A stretch of DNA of 64,000 nucleotides from Lagopus muta (Eukaryota > Chordata > Aves > Galliformes > Phasianidae): the NCBI RefSeq assembly GCF_023343835.1, contig NC_064438.1:56382578-56446577 (forward strand), given 5' to 3'. Made by a program: the position numbers and the translations under genes. The notes beneath the pieces are model-generated. The model saw nothing but the letters and a program-made list of their open reading frames with translations. It did not search any database and had not been told where the DNA came from. Shown piece after piece: positions 22,355 through 34,275 of this stretch (its first letter is position 1; each line of letters opens with the position of its first letter).

Positions 22355-22508
22355 CTTGCCCAGAGAGGTTATGGGTGCCCCGTCCCTGGAGGTGTTCAAG
22401 GCCAGGTTGGATGGGGCCCTGGGCAGTTTGATCTGGTACTTGACCTAATGGTTGGCAGCCCTGTCTGTGGTGGGGGGGTTGGAGCTTGATGATCCCAGAG
22501 ATGTGAAA
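22355..22508 (+). mobile_element. CR1 LINE 3' fragment
   Basis: Sense CR1: TTGCCCAGAGAGGTTATGGG, GTGTTCAAGGCCAGGTTGGA, GGGGGGGTTGGAGCTTGATG. Starts at the common truncation zone and lacks the last 30 bp, including the terminal repeat. Same type as 33,575. Confidence 0.88.
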
Positions 22509-25500
22509 GGTGGTGTAACTAAATTCTAGAATAATAAGTTCTTGGTGTTCATGTTATTAGGAAAAAAACCAAACAAATGGATACCCAGAATCCAGACAAA
22601 TTGATTTTCTACTGTAATTTGTACAGACTGAGAGATATTGTTTTGAAAATTTAAAATTCATTGAAATCCCTACAGTACCAGCAACTCATTTACTTTCTTA
22701 TTAATGAACGTTGTTCACGCTGTTAGTGTCAGAGCTGTAAACGCACAGCACCAGTTAAAAAGAACAGTGTGAAATGGATGTGATTAAATGCCAGTGCTGT
22801 GAGGTAGTGGGAGCCTTGTCCCAAACCCACAGGAGCAGAGGCAGCATCCCCCTGGGTTCCTGTAGGCGTGGGATCAGGGCCAGCATCACTTTCACCTTGC
22901 TCCTGATCAGCAGGTGCTCGATGATGGTTTCCCACTGTTCCACAGAGCTATTTCAGTGCTATACAGGAGCTGTAATCACATTATGTTTTAATCAACAATG
23001 TAAATCAGGCAGTTCTTAGTTTTACAGGCCCTCAATGAATTCTATGTCTCGTGGTATCTTTACAAAACTCGTTGCAATAAACTTTTAAGTCTTTGCCAGC
23101 ACCCCAAGGAAGGTCTGTGGCATCACAAGCTTTTCTCCAGTGACCAACTCATCATGAAATAAAAACAGAATAAAACAGAATTCCCATTGCTCTCCTCACA
23201 TCATGATGCCATGGCATAATAAGAGACATCACCTGTGCAGTGCCATGTACTGAGCAGTACCCAGCTCCTGGCTTGAAGCATTCATGGGGGTGTTCATGGA
23301 CTCTTTCTACTGCACAGCTTCAGCCTCAGTGCTTTTGGCAGAAGACAGGGACAGGGTGGGATGGCATAAAGGAGACACCTGCTGTAGGGTTCTTATCACT
23401 TCTAGAGGGTCTTATGGTTCCCTTCGTGTCATTCTGTGGGTACATCCCACAACAATTCCTCTAGGCAATCCATCACAGTGGCTTTGGACGTGGAGCAGAG
23501 GGGAGGACTCTCATCTTCCAGTGTTATTCCTATAACGGGTAGTCCTTCATCATGCTTCTTTATATGCATATCTGGAAGAGGGCTCCTGCTGCTGTGGCTG
23601 TTGGTTTGCGACAGCAGGTTGATTTCTGATGGGCATAAGGCTGTGTTCACTCTGGAATTCATTCGTTAATCCGGGCGTCTTGCTGCTGGAGCCGGGTGGC
23701 CTCAGTGCTCTTCCTTTCAGTCCACTTCAAAACCTTTTTCTCCCGGTGCTGAATATTCATTATCCACAGCACTCAGGCTGTGCTCCGTACATTAGGTGGA
23801 ATGGGGCAACAGCTCAGATTTCATTCACACGCTTACCATCATTGTGCTTTACTTCTGCCCTCATCAGAAGCCTTAGTATAAAGGTACAAAGGCAGCAATA
23901 GGGCAGAGGGATCTAGGCAGACCTAGGCAATATATTAATATGTGATCTAATTTCTGCTAAGCCTTAAGGGGTGCCTTTCATCTGTATGAGGAACATGAGG
24001 TCCATGGCAAGGAGAAGAGGAACACAATGTGGTAATTGGATTGTGGGAATTGGATGAGGTAGCTGGTGCCATGGCCAGCCAGCCTACAGCTCATGCAGAT
24101 CGCACACAAAGGACCCAGACTGCACCAAGACAAAAGATCAGTCTTCCACTGCTAATGAGTAAGGAGATATAAAAAGTTTAGTTTCCTAAGTGCATCCATT
24201 CAAAAACTTCAAATGAGAGCTGCACAGTTGGATAGAAGTATAAAAGTATTGTAGAGCTTTTGTGTTGACTATGTAAATGGATAACACTAAAAGCTACAGC
24301 TCTTTGGAAAAAGCTTTGGAAGAGTATTATGTTAGAAAACGCATTACCTGTAAACGAAAACAGTTTTGAGAGTTCTCTACAGCCAATGAAACATCCCAGT
24401 GCACTCTGAAAGTGCCCAAATGTTTTGACTTTAAAGGAATTTTTCATCCTGAGTGACACTATGAGAAAGATATTAGCGTTCCAGGATTGTCAAAATGAAA
24501 TGTTTTCCTCTGCCTCAAACGAGTGTCAACCCATTTGGTCCTGAAGGCATTGCACAGGTCTGGGTGTCTGAAGGTTGTGACAAATGGCAAATCTCCATCC
24601 TCTGTGCTGCCGATCATCATGCTGACTTCCATGCCACCGACTCTGCTCATATCCATTCTCTTCCTGCATCAACTCTTTCGTCAATGGGGAGTTCAGACAA
24701 GCAAGGGGCTTGCCCAGGGTAACTCTGCTTGCATTTTGAAGGCATCCTTTGCAGCTCTAGCAGCCATCGCCTCGTTTTTATTTGTCTGCTTGATGTTCAA
24801 GGTTGCTTTTTGTTGTTCAAGGTTGCCTTGAGGTTCCATTAGCACAGTTTACGTAGCACTGTGAGCATCAAGTCGCATCTGTCTGATGTCAGAGAGATGC
24901 CATTAAACCAGCAGCCGAGCAGGAAAGGTTGCCTATGCTTGGGAAAGCAAGCAGGTGTGTATGGGGAGCACTAGTTACTTAGTGCTGCTAATTTACAGCC
25001 CGATTCAAGTCAAGGAACAAAAAGGTCACATAAATGAGAAAGCGCTCCATCTGCTTTTATTATTCTTCAAGTCCAGGGCTGTGCTTTGCCATGTTAAATT
25101 ATATCCAGTGAGCCCCTGACAAAGGAGGTAAAACAATTCATTTGCCATTTGAGGTAGGCTGTTTTTGCTGTAAACACTTTGATGGGCTGACACTGACGGT
25201 TTTCCCAAATTTAAATCTTACTGGCACCCTGAGGTTTTCTCAACAAGACTCCATTACTAAAGCTGAATTTTAAGCAGCATCCCTTTATGTGACAATTGCC
25301 ATTGAACAGTGTCGTAGGGAGGTGTGGGAGGTGGGAAATGTCAGGGAAAGGCTTTGGGAGATGAAGCAGGACTGCATGCCACCTGAGGGAACTGCTGCAG
25401 CCAAGAGCTGTCCAGAAACCACAGGTCTGATTTGAAAACCTTCTGAAGTTCTTTGGGCAAATTCCAACTAACCCCTTACTCAAAAGGATCTGATTGAAGG

Positions 25501-25517
25501 GCAGTGCTCAGCTATAC
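22509..25517. other. Unique sequence with a multi-frame open segment
   Basis: About 3 kb without interspersed repeats. 24,459-24,831 is open in at least two plus frames and one minus frame. A 13-bp direct repeat (TGTTCAAGGTTGC at 24,794 and 24,814) lies at its right edge. No family recognised. Confidence 0.5.
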
Positions 25518-25713
25518 GTCAAGCCAACCCCAGCCCACCCCACCATGCCCACTGCCCACATCCCTCAGTGCCACATCCCTACACTTCTGGAACACCTCCA
25601 GGATGGTGACTCCACCACTCCTAGGCAGCTGTGCCTGTGCTGACTGCTCTCTGGGAGAAGAAATCTTTCCTAATACCCAAAATGAACATCCCCTAATGCA
25701 ACTTGAGGCCATA
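25518..25713 (-). mobile_element. CR1 LINE fragment
   Basis: Antisense CR1: CACCATGCCCACTGCCCACA, TCCCTCAGTGCCACATCCCT, GAACACCTCCAGGATGGTGA, GGGAGAAGAAATCTTTCCTA. The 3' terminal repeat is missing. It matches the reverse of the 43,875-44,064 copy, so the two belong to one older group. Confidence 0.87.
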
Positions 25714-27963
25714 ATATTTGAAGCAAGAGCACATTCCAGAGGTGCTGGTGTTGTGCATCCTTTCAACATGCAGCTAGGCAGTTACATGTAAAATGCTTCC
25801 TGATGTACACCCCCTGCACATGAAAGGTTTCAGTGCTTGTGACAGGTCCTGCAGAGCACAGTGCCTGCCCCCTGCATGCTCCTTCCTGCAGCCCCAGGTC
25901 CCCCTGGTCCCCCCACATCCCCTCAGTGGCTCTGGGCAGCCCCAGCTGCCTCACAGAGTCCTCGGTGCTAAGGAGTGGCCTGTGTCCTGCTGATTGGCCT
26001 TCTGGCAGCTGCTATGTAGTGAGAGCTTTTTCTGTCTTCCCTCCATCTGGGTGCTGCTTTTGAGCTCTTTCTTCTTCAGTCAGTTGTTTTCACCAAAGAT
26101 GCATGGACTTTGTACCTTTGATTTTCCTATTGCCCCTTTATGTTTTGTCCAAATTATTCAAAAGTGGGCGATGACAGATGGGCAGAGAAGCAGAATGTGC
26201 ATCACATTAGCCTCATCCCCTTACCAGCCTGCAGCCAGCAAAAGAGCACACGCAGAGAGAGAGCAGCTTTTCTCAGCACATGGATGAGTTCCATGCTCAA
26301 TTCCCCCCACTCCTCAGTCCAGGCTGAGGTTTCTCTCTTCCCTCTCCCCATCTTGCTGATGGTCTGCCATCCTCATTTGGGATAGAAGCTGTTACCAGGG
26401 CTTTGCAATTTTCTGGTCTGCCCCCTGCTGCCCTAGTAAGTAGTCCATCTCTGCTGGCTCCACTGTGAGCTTGCTCCATCAGAGCTTAATGCAGTGCCCT
26501 TTATCCAGTTCTTATAACCAGTTATCCAGCCCTGCTCGTTTCTGAGATCCAGATGTGTTTGGGTTCAATCCATCATGCTGCAGTTCTTGGCTGAGCGCTC
26601 ATTCTCACTCTCAGCCTCATTGCCATGCTCATCTCCTCCTGATCCTTTTGGCCTTTAGCGTGTTTTTTTTTCTTCTCTCTTATAGCTAGCTCTGGATGTT
26701 TCCCTCCATGATTGAGGTCTCCATTCCGTCCTACCGAGGGCTTTTATTTTATTGATTCCCATGGAAATCATTGCAGGTGCTCAGCGGCCATCGTAACAGA
26801 TGCATTGCATGTGCCATCAATGTGCAGCGTGCACCCAGCACAAGGGTTGGGGTAATGGGAAGCCGTAACCTTTATTTAGGCTGTAAGCCATGGCCAGTGA
26901 TAAAAGTTCTGCAGGATTTTGGTCCCTTGCCTACATTGACTTACAAATCTCTCTGACCTGTATGAAAGGGCATTCACTTTGCTGCACAGAACAGACATTT
27001 CAGGCCTCTCCATGGATTTCCCAGCACCAGCAGCCAATCCTTCTCTCCTCCCATTCTCTAACCCATTACCAGGCGTTCTTTCCCAGCTTTTAATCACAGT
27101 TCCATCCCTGTACCAATGCAACTGTTTCTTTCCCAAGTAACTTTGTAGATGATAAATTTTCTTGTTAAATATTCCTTTAGGTCTTCATGTAGCAGATTAG
27201 CACCTGTCAAGTCCTTCTGCAGGTAACCTGTATTTCAGATAATGAGCAAAATGGTATCTTTAAAGGTGTCTTGGTGCTGATTTGAATGCTTCTCGAATCG
27301 AGTTCCCAGATAAGAGCTGCTCGTCCTATTGGGCATTGCTTGGAGAGGAGCCCCAGAATCCCCTTAACCAAGGTTAAAGCTCCCTGAAGTCTGCACCCTG
27401 TTGGTTTTGACCCAGCCACCATTTTTTACACTGAGGCTCTATTTTTGTTTTTATCCAAAGAGATAACAAGTGTCAAATAATGTTTCAGGATAATGGAAGA
27501 TTGGGAGTGATTAAAAAACCCTTAAACCTGCTATACAGTGTGTGAATATGCATGTACTTCTTTGTCATTGAGTATGTTGTGAAGTTTAAATAAATGCTAT
27601 AGCTTCTTATTAGACAGCTTTCTCCTCCTTAGATTAATGCCGTAGATAGCGGAGGTATATATATATTTTAAATTGACAGGACATTTATTTCTCTTTCCCG
27701 TGGCAGAAATCCATTAGAAGTAAACAAATTCTTTCGTCTTATCGGAGCGCTTTTAGTTGTCTGCATTTGGAGATAAAGCTCCCCTCCTTTATCACAGCAC
27801 GTGTGCATACATTCCTGCAGCGTTAAGGGGAGGTTGTGTTGGGTAACAAAGCTACAGCTGGCCACAGAGGATGGAGGTTCATCCGAAGCCATGCTGTGCC
27901 ATAGGCTGTGCTTTGTGTTTCCTTCTGTACTTTCCCAGAGAAGCACAGTGAGGCTTGCTGGGA
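25714..27963. other. Unique sequence, no gene recognised
   Basis: About 2.25 kb. Pyrimidine-rich near 26,300-26,360; a short TA repeat at 27,656-27,666. No domain in any frame. Confidence 0.6.
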
Positions 27964-28033
27964 TGGGGTGGGGTGAGGTAGGGCTTGGGGATCTCGGAGG
28001 TCTTTTTCCAACGTGAATGATCCTACGATTCAC
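27964..28033 (+). mobile_element. Short CR1 LINE 3' end
   Basis: GGGGTGAGGTAGGGCTTGGG, GATCTCGGAGGTCTTTTTCC, AACGTGAATGATCCTACGAT correspond to the last 70 bp of the CR1 type at 44,000-44,060. The terminal repeat is a single degenerate unit. Confidence 0.75.
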
Positions 28034-30854
28034 ACATTCCTAAAGCAGTCAGTTTCCGTAAAGTTCCAGCTTTGATGCCTTCAGCCTCATGCAGGCAGTG
28101 TGAGGGCTGTGCTCACAGAGCATCCCACAGGGCCAGTGCTGTAAAGCTGGAGGAGCTTCAGTACAGCCCCTCGAGCTGCTCCAGTTGTATCTGGGTTAAG
28201 CCCATTGAGTAGTCCTCCACATCCCAGCAGTTAATTGGCTTTCCTTATTTCACCAAGTGAATGCGATCTTTTCAAACCCACTGAGAGATGCTATCCTCTG
28301 CTAAAGTGCTTCCCTCGGTCTGTGTGCTGCTCAGCTGCCTCACCACACAGCACAGGGCACACCAAAGTGGCTTCCACGCTGAAATATTTATACACAGGCA
28401 GAGTGCAGTGGTCACGGAGAATGGAAAAATTAGTGTTTGTAGGGAGGAAGGAACCAGCACAGAATGAGGATTCACTTCTAGCAGCCACTTGACCTGCACA
28501 TTTATCCAGAGGTCCCTGAAGTTAGTACAGTGTGCACAGTGGTTGTGCATTTATTTCAGCTTAGCTTCTGGCAACGTCGAGTGTCATCTTTCTCCAGGGA
28601 GTTCGTAAGTATCCATCAGCCTTGTCATTTTGCATTAGGAAAAGGGTTGAACTGTAAACCAGTTCCTCATGCAATGCTCAACATATGTCCCTTAGAAAAA
28701 GGGGGGGGGGAAAAGAGAAAAAAGTGCAAACCAAAGCAGGCTGTGAGGCAAGATCTGAGAGCTGCCTTGGTGTACAGGGTGATGCCAGCCCCAGGGTTGG
28801 GGCACGCATGGCTGGGACGTCAGAAAGCATGGAGCCCAGCTGCTATAGGGGCAGCAGGGCTGAGAGGCATCAGCTGGGGTGAAGGAGGTCAGGAGGAAGG
28901 GTTGGAGACCTCCAGAACAGGAGGGCATTCCAAATAGAGGAAGGTGGTTTGATTTGCTGGGTGTCAGTGGCTGCTTTGGGTCCATGTGTGGAGCATTGAG
29001 ATCGTGATGCCCTTTTGAAATCTCTGGTCCTCACCACAGATAGCACTTTCCTTCCTCCTCGACTGTCTTGGACTTGAGAAAAAAGTGGGTGAAGCACTGC
29101 TTTAATATTTTCTCTACTGATCTTGAATTTACATACAGCTTATTGGTTACAGCCAACATGGATGAGGGTTTTTTAACTCTTAATTGATTGACTACTTTTG
29201 TAGTTATTGAGCATTAACAAATGTCCTTATGTAGCTACAGAAGCCCCAGAAGCTGTTCATTAATTACATTCCTCAAAGAGTATGAACCACAGACGTAGTG
29301 AAAGGAATAATTACACACTGCAGTCATGATTAGCTTTGGTCTGTGTTTGAAAAATGGTGCCCAGGCATTCTATGAAGTGAAGGCTTGCAAGATCTCGAGT
29401 GTGATGTGGGAGGGGGTTTTCTGTCCCATTCTGTCACTTTGTGCACCCATTACCCCAAATCCTCCTGTCTGTTGGGCTCTCAGCTACAAGGATGTGGCAG
29501 CACTGGGATCCATGCAGACAGGAGGGAGTGAGGCTGCAGCATTTTCCAGTGAATTGAGCTTGCCCATTTTTCTGCTATGCATTGAACTTAGTGATGTTGG
29601 GCCCCCAGAGACCTGGGGGCCTGAAGTTTTTGCATGAGTGATAGCATACAGAAAAATGAGAAATGATTGATGTTCAGGAGGAAACCTTGCTGCACTTGAC
29701 CAGCAAGAGTTAGGAAAAGTTCACATAAAAAACTGCCTGTGTGTTCACAAATAGCTTCAAAGGGGCTTTCTTCAAATAACTACGATCCATAACTCAATTT
29801 TCAATCCTCTTACCACAGGTGATGTCCAGAATATGAAAGAAAGTCATCGTGGTATTGGTCTTTTATTTTCAAGTGTGTGATAGAAGATTTATGGCATTCA
29901 TGGTCAATAGGAGGGAGCATCAAGGTCATTTAATTTGTCAGAGTGCTAAGGAATGTCAGCAATTGGCCGCATGGGCTCTGGCATAGCAGAGCCCAAGTGC
30001 TTACCCATGTAATGGGAAGGACGAACGTTAATGTCTGTGTAAAGGGGACCTATCTCAATCTCAATTTATAATTGTGGTTGTATGCAATGTAGCCTAACAG
30101 GCAGGTGAGAAATAAATGCTTTAGAGCTCTGTTAGTTCATGCATGAAAATCTAAGAAATGGATCTGGTAGAGTTATTGTGAGTTGTCAGCAGCAGAGCAC
30201 TGGGAAGACAAAGCGTGTGCGTGGCTGGGGCAGGCAGCACTCCATCTGAAGAGATGCACCGTAATGGAAAAGCACAGAATTCCCTGTTCCCCGGTTCAAA
30301 CAAATACCATCTTGTTTTACACTCCAGTGCCTTCAATTGTCTAAGAGAACAGCATTTTTTAACATCTAATTTGAATCGTCTGACTTACTGTTGTGCTGCT
30401 GGATGTAGTTTTACTGAGCAAAAAATTAAGTAATCAGTAATGTTTCAAGCTGGTAGTGTGGCATTGCATGCTTAAGTTTGGTATGGTAATTTCCCTCTTT
30501 CCCAATATGCGACTTTCAATTGAATGCTTGATAAAGCATGTTGAGATATTAAACTGATGGAAAACTTCAATATCTAAAAGCTCTCGTCTCCAAGTACTGA
30601 GCACACATCACTTCAGCCTCCTGTGGAGTGCTATGGGACAAGCACCCTTGTGTTATCTGGCTGCAAAGCCTGAAATGGAAAAGCTTTGCTGGGTCTCCTG
30701 ACTTTGCAGGAGATGTAGCAAAAAGACTCCAAATTTCTCATTGTAGCCATATAAGCATGGTCCATTTTGAAGTCTAATCCTCATGTTTAGGTTGAAAAGA
30801 ACTCAGCAGCCCTGTAGCATGTGAAGGAAAGGAAGAACACTTACAAAGGCATGG
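28034..30854. other. Unique sequence, no gene recognised
   Basis: About 2.8 kb. A G10 run at 28,701-28,710 sits between A-rich blocks. Frames up to 135 codons (28,530-28,937) have no domain; a poly-lysine stretch there comes from the A-rich block. 29,100-29,330 is AT-rich. Confidence 0.6.
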
Positions 30855-31056
30855 AGAGGGTGGTGAGGCACTGAACAGGTTGCCCAAGGAGGCTGTGGAT
30901 GCCCCATCCCTGCAGGCATTCAAGGCCAGGCTGGATGTGGCTCTGGGCAGCCTGGGCTGCTGGTTGGTGACCTGCACACAGCAGGGGGTTGGAGCTGGAT
31001 GAGCACTGTGCTCCTTTGCAATCCAGGCCATTCTAGGATTCTGTGGTTCTATGATA
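30855..31056 (+). mobile_element. CR1 LINE 3' fragment, young group
   Basis: Sense CR1, 200 bp, starting at GAGAGGGTGGTGAGGCACTG and ending TGGTTCTATGATATG with a recognisable terminal repeat. Carries TGTGCTCCTTTGCAATCCAG. One deletion (CACTGAACAGG, where sisters have CACTGGCACAGG) shifts the ORF2 frame. Otherwise very close to 35,945, 45,668 and 60,885. Confidence 0.95.
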
Positions 31057-32121
31057 TGAAAGCAGTCACCTTGTGGTCCCAGCATTAAATGGGCAGGTGC
31101 ACAGTGAGATGCAATGGGTGTGCCTGGTCTGGTTGGTTCACAATTTGCTCCTCTGTGCCTGGTAAGAAATTGCAATTGCATTGACCTAGCAGTCCTGGGG
31201 CCTCGGTGTTTCCATCTCCAGCTGCTGGAGTTCTGCTTCCTTCACTGGGAAGCACTGGTGACTGGACTGTCACCCTGTCATGGGCTGCACCCATGGATCT
31301 GTCTCATGGTGATAATGGTTCTGGCCTGGGCCTGTGTGGGTGGTGGTGGATTCATCACAGCAAAGGTTTGCAGCTGATCCTTCTAATGAATCGAAAAATG
31401 CAAAGCAAAATCCAGCCTCAGCTTCTGAGCACTGTCTTTGTTCGTCCTGACTGCATGCAAAGCAGCAGCCTGGTGTCTTTTATGCAAAACTCTGGGTCAC
31501 ACATATTGAACTTCTCTGCAGTCACCTGTTAGGAATACCATCTGATTAGCACACGTTGCCTTGAAAGATTTATTTATATTAACAAAGCACTGAGCGAATA
31601 CAATCTGACATTTGCTTTGTGACCGTGCTCATTTCCTGTGATTTAGTGTTGTGATTTTGCCTTTGCATTGTTCTGTGCAATGCCTCCTCTATCAAGAGCC
31701 ATGAGTTGTGCCAGAGACCTCCCTGCAGCCACCAGGACCACAATTATGTGGCATAGGGGAAGTCTGTCTCACTGCAGCTGGTGATCAGTGCTGCCCTGAC
31801 ATGGGGCTGATGGCTGGAAAAAATGGAAGCGATGTGAGTAGGCTGGAAATTACCTATCCCTTAAAAACAAAACAAAACAGCAGCTCCACTGTAATGGCCC
31901 GTGTGCTAGCAATTCCATGTAGCATGATAGACCTTCTCCTGTTACGTATCCAGAATGTGCAGATATTTCATGTTACCAAAAGATCCTCTGGTTTATACCT
32001 AGGTATAGGACTAAAAGGAGACAACTCAGCATTCAGAAGTTGGGTAATGGGGTCACTAATTATATTGATCCTGAGGCTCCGAAATCAGCTCCTTTCCTGC
32101 TTTTCCTCATCCTTGCTACAG
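31057..32121. other. Unique sequence, no gene recognised
   Basis: About 1.06 kb. An AAAAC-type simple repeat lies at 31,863-31,879. A 150-codon frame (31,708-32,160) runs into the next CR1 and shows no domain. Confidence 0.6.
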
Positions 32122-32300
32122 CATAGAATCATAGAATCACAGAATCATAGAATTGTTTGAGTTGGAATAGACCTTCAAAGGCCAACTGATCCAGCTCCCT
32201 GCAAAGAACAGGGACACCCACAGCTCCATCGGGTGCTCAGAGCCAAAGCCAGCCCCTGACCGTGGGTGTCTCAAGGGATGGGGCACAGATCAGACCTCCT
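32122..32300 (-). mobile_element. Old CR1 LINE 3' fragment
   Basis: Antisense CR1 with at least four terminal repeat units (CATAGAATCATAGAATCACA and so on), then TTTGAGTTGGAATAGACCTT and AGGTGCTCAGAGCCAAAGCC. Same type as 15,229. The terminal repeat is long even though the body is diverged. The right boundary is approximate. Confidence 0.88.
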
Positions 32301-32444
32301 CCAGTGAAATCTCATATAGGTTGCCTCAATCCTGCACCTAAGAGGGGCCACAAGCAGGCAGCTGGGAGTGGATAGATGTGCCCTGCCTGTGTACACCAGG
32401 TGTGACAAATGCCACGTTTATTAATTATGTGTAAGGCATTACAT

Positions 32445-32624
32445 ATAGAATCATTAAGGTTGGAGATCCCCAAGCCCAGCCCCAACCAACCCACACCATG
32501 CCCACTGACCACATCCCCCCACTGCCACATCTTTACCACTCTTGGACCCCTCCAGAGATGGTGACCACCGCTCCCTGGGCAGCCATGCCAGTGCCTGAGA
32601 AACGTTTTCCAGTATCTGACCTGA
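32445..32624 (-). mobile_element. CR1 LINE fragment with internal deletions
   Basis: Antisense CR1: TATAGAATCATTAAGGTTGG, CACACCATGCCCACTGACCA, CTCCCTGGGCAGCCATGCCA, CAGTGCCTGAGAAACG. Resembles 25,518. It lies 145 bp from the previous copy in the same orientation; the two are different types, so they are separate insertions. Confidence 0.85.
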
Positions 32625-33574
32625 GATAGATACATACAAGAATTATGGTCCTAAAGACCATGTCCTGCCTGACACACAGCAGCAGGACACCTGCAGTAAC
32701 ACAGCAGTTTGTCTGGGCATCCTGTGTTCCATCAGCAGTGCGCATCTCCCAACAAGAGCCATGCATTATTATTTATTGCCATTATCCTTGCACCCCGCCG
32801 CATTGCACTGTGAGGGTGCACCCCCTGTTTGAGATGAGAAAGTTGTTGAGATGAGAAAGTGATGAGTGACTCTGACAGTACAGGAATGTGGGGAGTCACG
32901 GTACAATTGTCTCCTCTGCATTTGGACAGCTGGCCATTTTAACTTGGGTAATCTTTGCCTGAGTGTTTAATCGTGCTGATGCTACGTGAGTTGTTATCTA
33001 TTATTAAACCTCCTGGAGCTTTTAAGCAGCAGGCAGTGAGAAAGCTCAGCAAAGGCACAACTGGGTCCATGAGATGCTCTGCTGGACAAGGACCAGGAAA
33101 ACCAGCTGTGCTGCGGTGAAAGCTGCCTTATGCGCATGGAATAAGTACCTAGAGTATTTACAAATGAGAGAGTACATCTACAAAACATATGTCTTTGCTA
33201 AATGTCTCCCTTTAGAAATGCAGGAACTTCCATTAGTCCCGAGAAAACCAATTGTACTTCAGTTGTGCAGTCAATATTGCAGCACTACCAGGTTGTAATG
33301 GCTTTAATTGTGTGGCTTAAGAACTTTTAAACCACATTAGTCTCATTTAATTCACCTTAAAGGAACACAAAGAGAATTGAGTTCTCTAAACTTGGTTGAG
33401 TCTGTATTCTAAAATGCCCTTTTGAGTGCAGTTGATGTTACACAGTAGATGACAACAGCAAAAGGTAATTGCCCCTAAGTAGGTGCAGGGAGCAAGCAAA
33501 CCCAGATGAGACTTGTGTTGATGTTCATGTAGACCAAAAGGGACGCCTCCTCTCCTGAGCAGTTGTTGGAGTAA
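32625..33574. other. Unique sequence with a small tandem duplication
   Basis: TGAGATGAGAAAGT occurs at 32,830-32,843 and again at 32,847-32,860, a 17-bp period. No gene recognised. Confidence 0.6.
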
Positions 33575-33757
33575 CCAGAGAGGATGCCCCATCCCTGGAG
33601 GTGTTCAAGGCCAGGTTGGATGGGGTCCTGGGCAGCCTGGGCTGCTATGAAATGTGGAGGTTGGTGGCCCTGCCTGCAGCAGAGGGGTTGGAGCTTCGTG
33701 ATCCTTGAGGTCCCTTCCAACCCAAGCCATTCTATGATTCTGTGATGATTCTATGAT
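33575..33757 (+). mobile_element. CR1 LINE 3' fragment, left of tail-to-tail pair
   Basis: Sense CR1: CAGAGAGGATGCCCCATCCC, GTGTTCAAGGCCAGGTTGGA, GGTCCCTTCCAACCCAAGCC, ending in ATTCTATGATTCTGTGATGA, a well-preserved terminal repeat. Truncated in the same zone as 22,355. Confidence 0.93.
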
Positions 33758-33870
33758 AACCTTGGTTGGGTCTGTCCAAGGCCTGGACCAGGCACTGAGC
33801 TCCCAACCCTAGGTGGCCTTGCTGAAGCCAGGGGTTGAATAGGGCATCTCCGGGGCCTTCTTCAGTGCTT

Positions 33871-34275
33871 TCATAGAATCACAGAATCACCAAGGTTGGA
33901 AAAGATCTACAAGTCCATCCAGTCCAACCATCTACCCATCACTAATAGCTCTCACTAAACCACGTCCCTCAACACAAAATCCAAATGTTCCTTGAACACC
34001 TCCAGGGTTAATGACTCCACCACCTCCCTGGGCAGCCCATTCCAGTGCCTGACCACTCTTCCAGAAAAGTAGTACTTCCTAAGGTCCAGCCTAAATCTCC
34101 ACTGGCACAGCTTGAAGCCATTCCCTCTAGTTCTATCACCAGTTATATGAGAGAAGAGGCCGACCCCCAGCTCACTACAACCTCCCTTCATGTAGTTAAA
34201 GAGAGCAATAAGGTCTCCCCTGAGCCTCCTCTTCTCCAGAATGAACAATCCCAGCTCCTTCAGCAGCTCCTCATA
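33871..34275 (-). mobile_element. CR1 LINE 3' fragment, long, right of tail-to-tail pair
   Basis: Antisense CR1, about 405 bp, one of the longest copies here. The 3' end is at TCATAGAATCACAGAATCAC. It includes the ORF2 C-terminus and extends 5'-ward to TATGAGGAGCTGCTGAAGG. Relatively little decayed: the ORF2 frame is open for about 97 codons. Confidence 0.95.
33952..34248 (-). pseudogene. CR1 ORF2 C-terminal remnant
   Basis: Reverse-strand frame of 97 codons matching the C-terminus of the CR1 ORF2 polyprotein (endonuclease and reverse transcriptase), downstream of the catalytic RT domain. Motifs in order: [60 protein letters not shown]. It stops after LRDVV. No endonuclease or RT catalytic residues remain, so it cannot be functional. 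Confidence 0.85.

Noticed and set aside
28701..28740. Lysine-rich peptide suggesting a nuclear localisation signal.
   Set aside because: Encoded by an A-rich simple sequence next to a G10 run, with no gene around it.
30180..30310. GGTTCAAAC resembling a tRNA T-loop.
   Set aside because: No A-box at the right distance and no acceptor stem.
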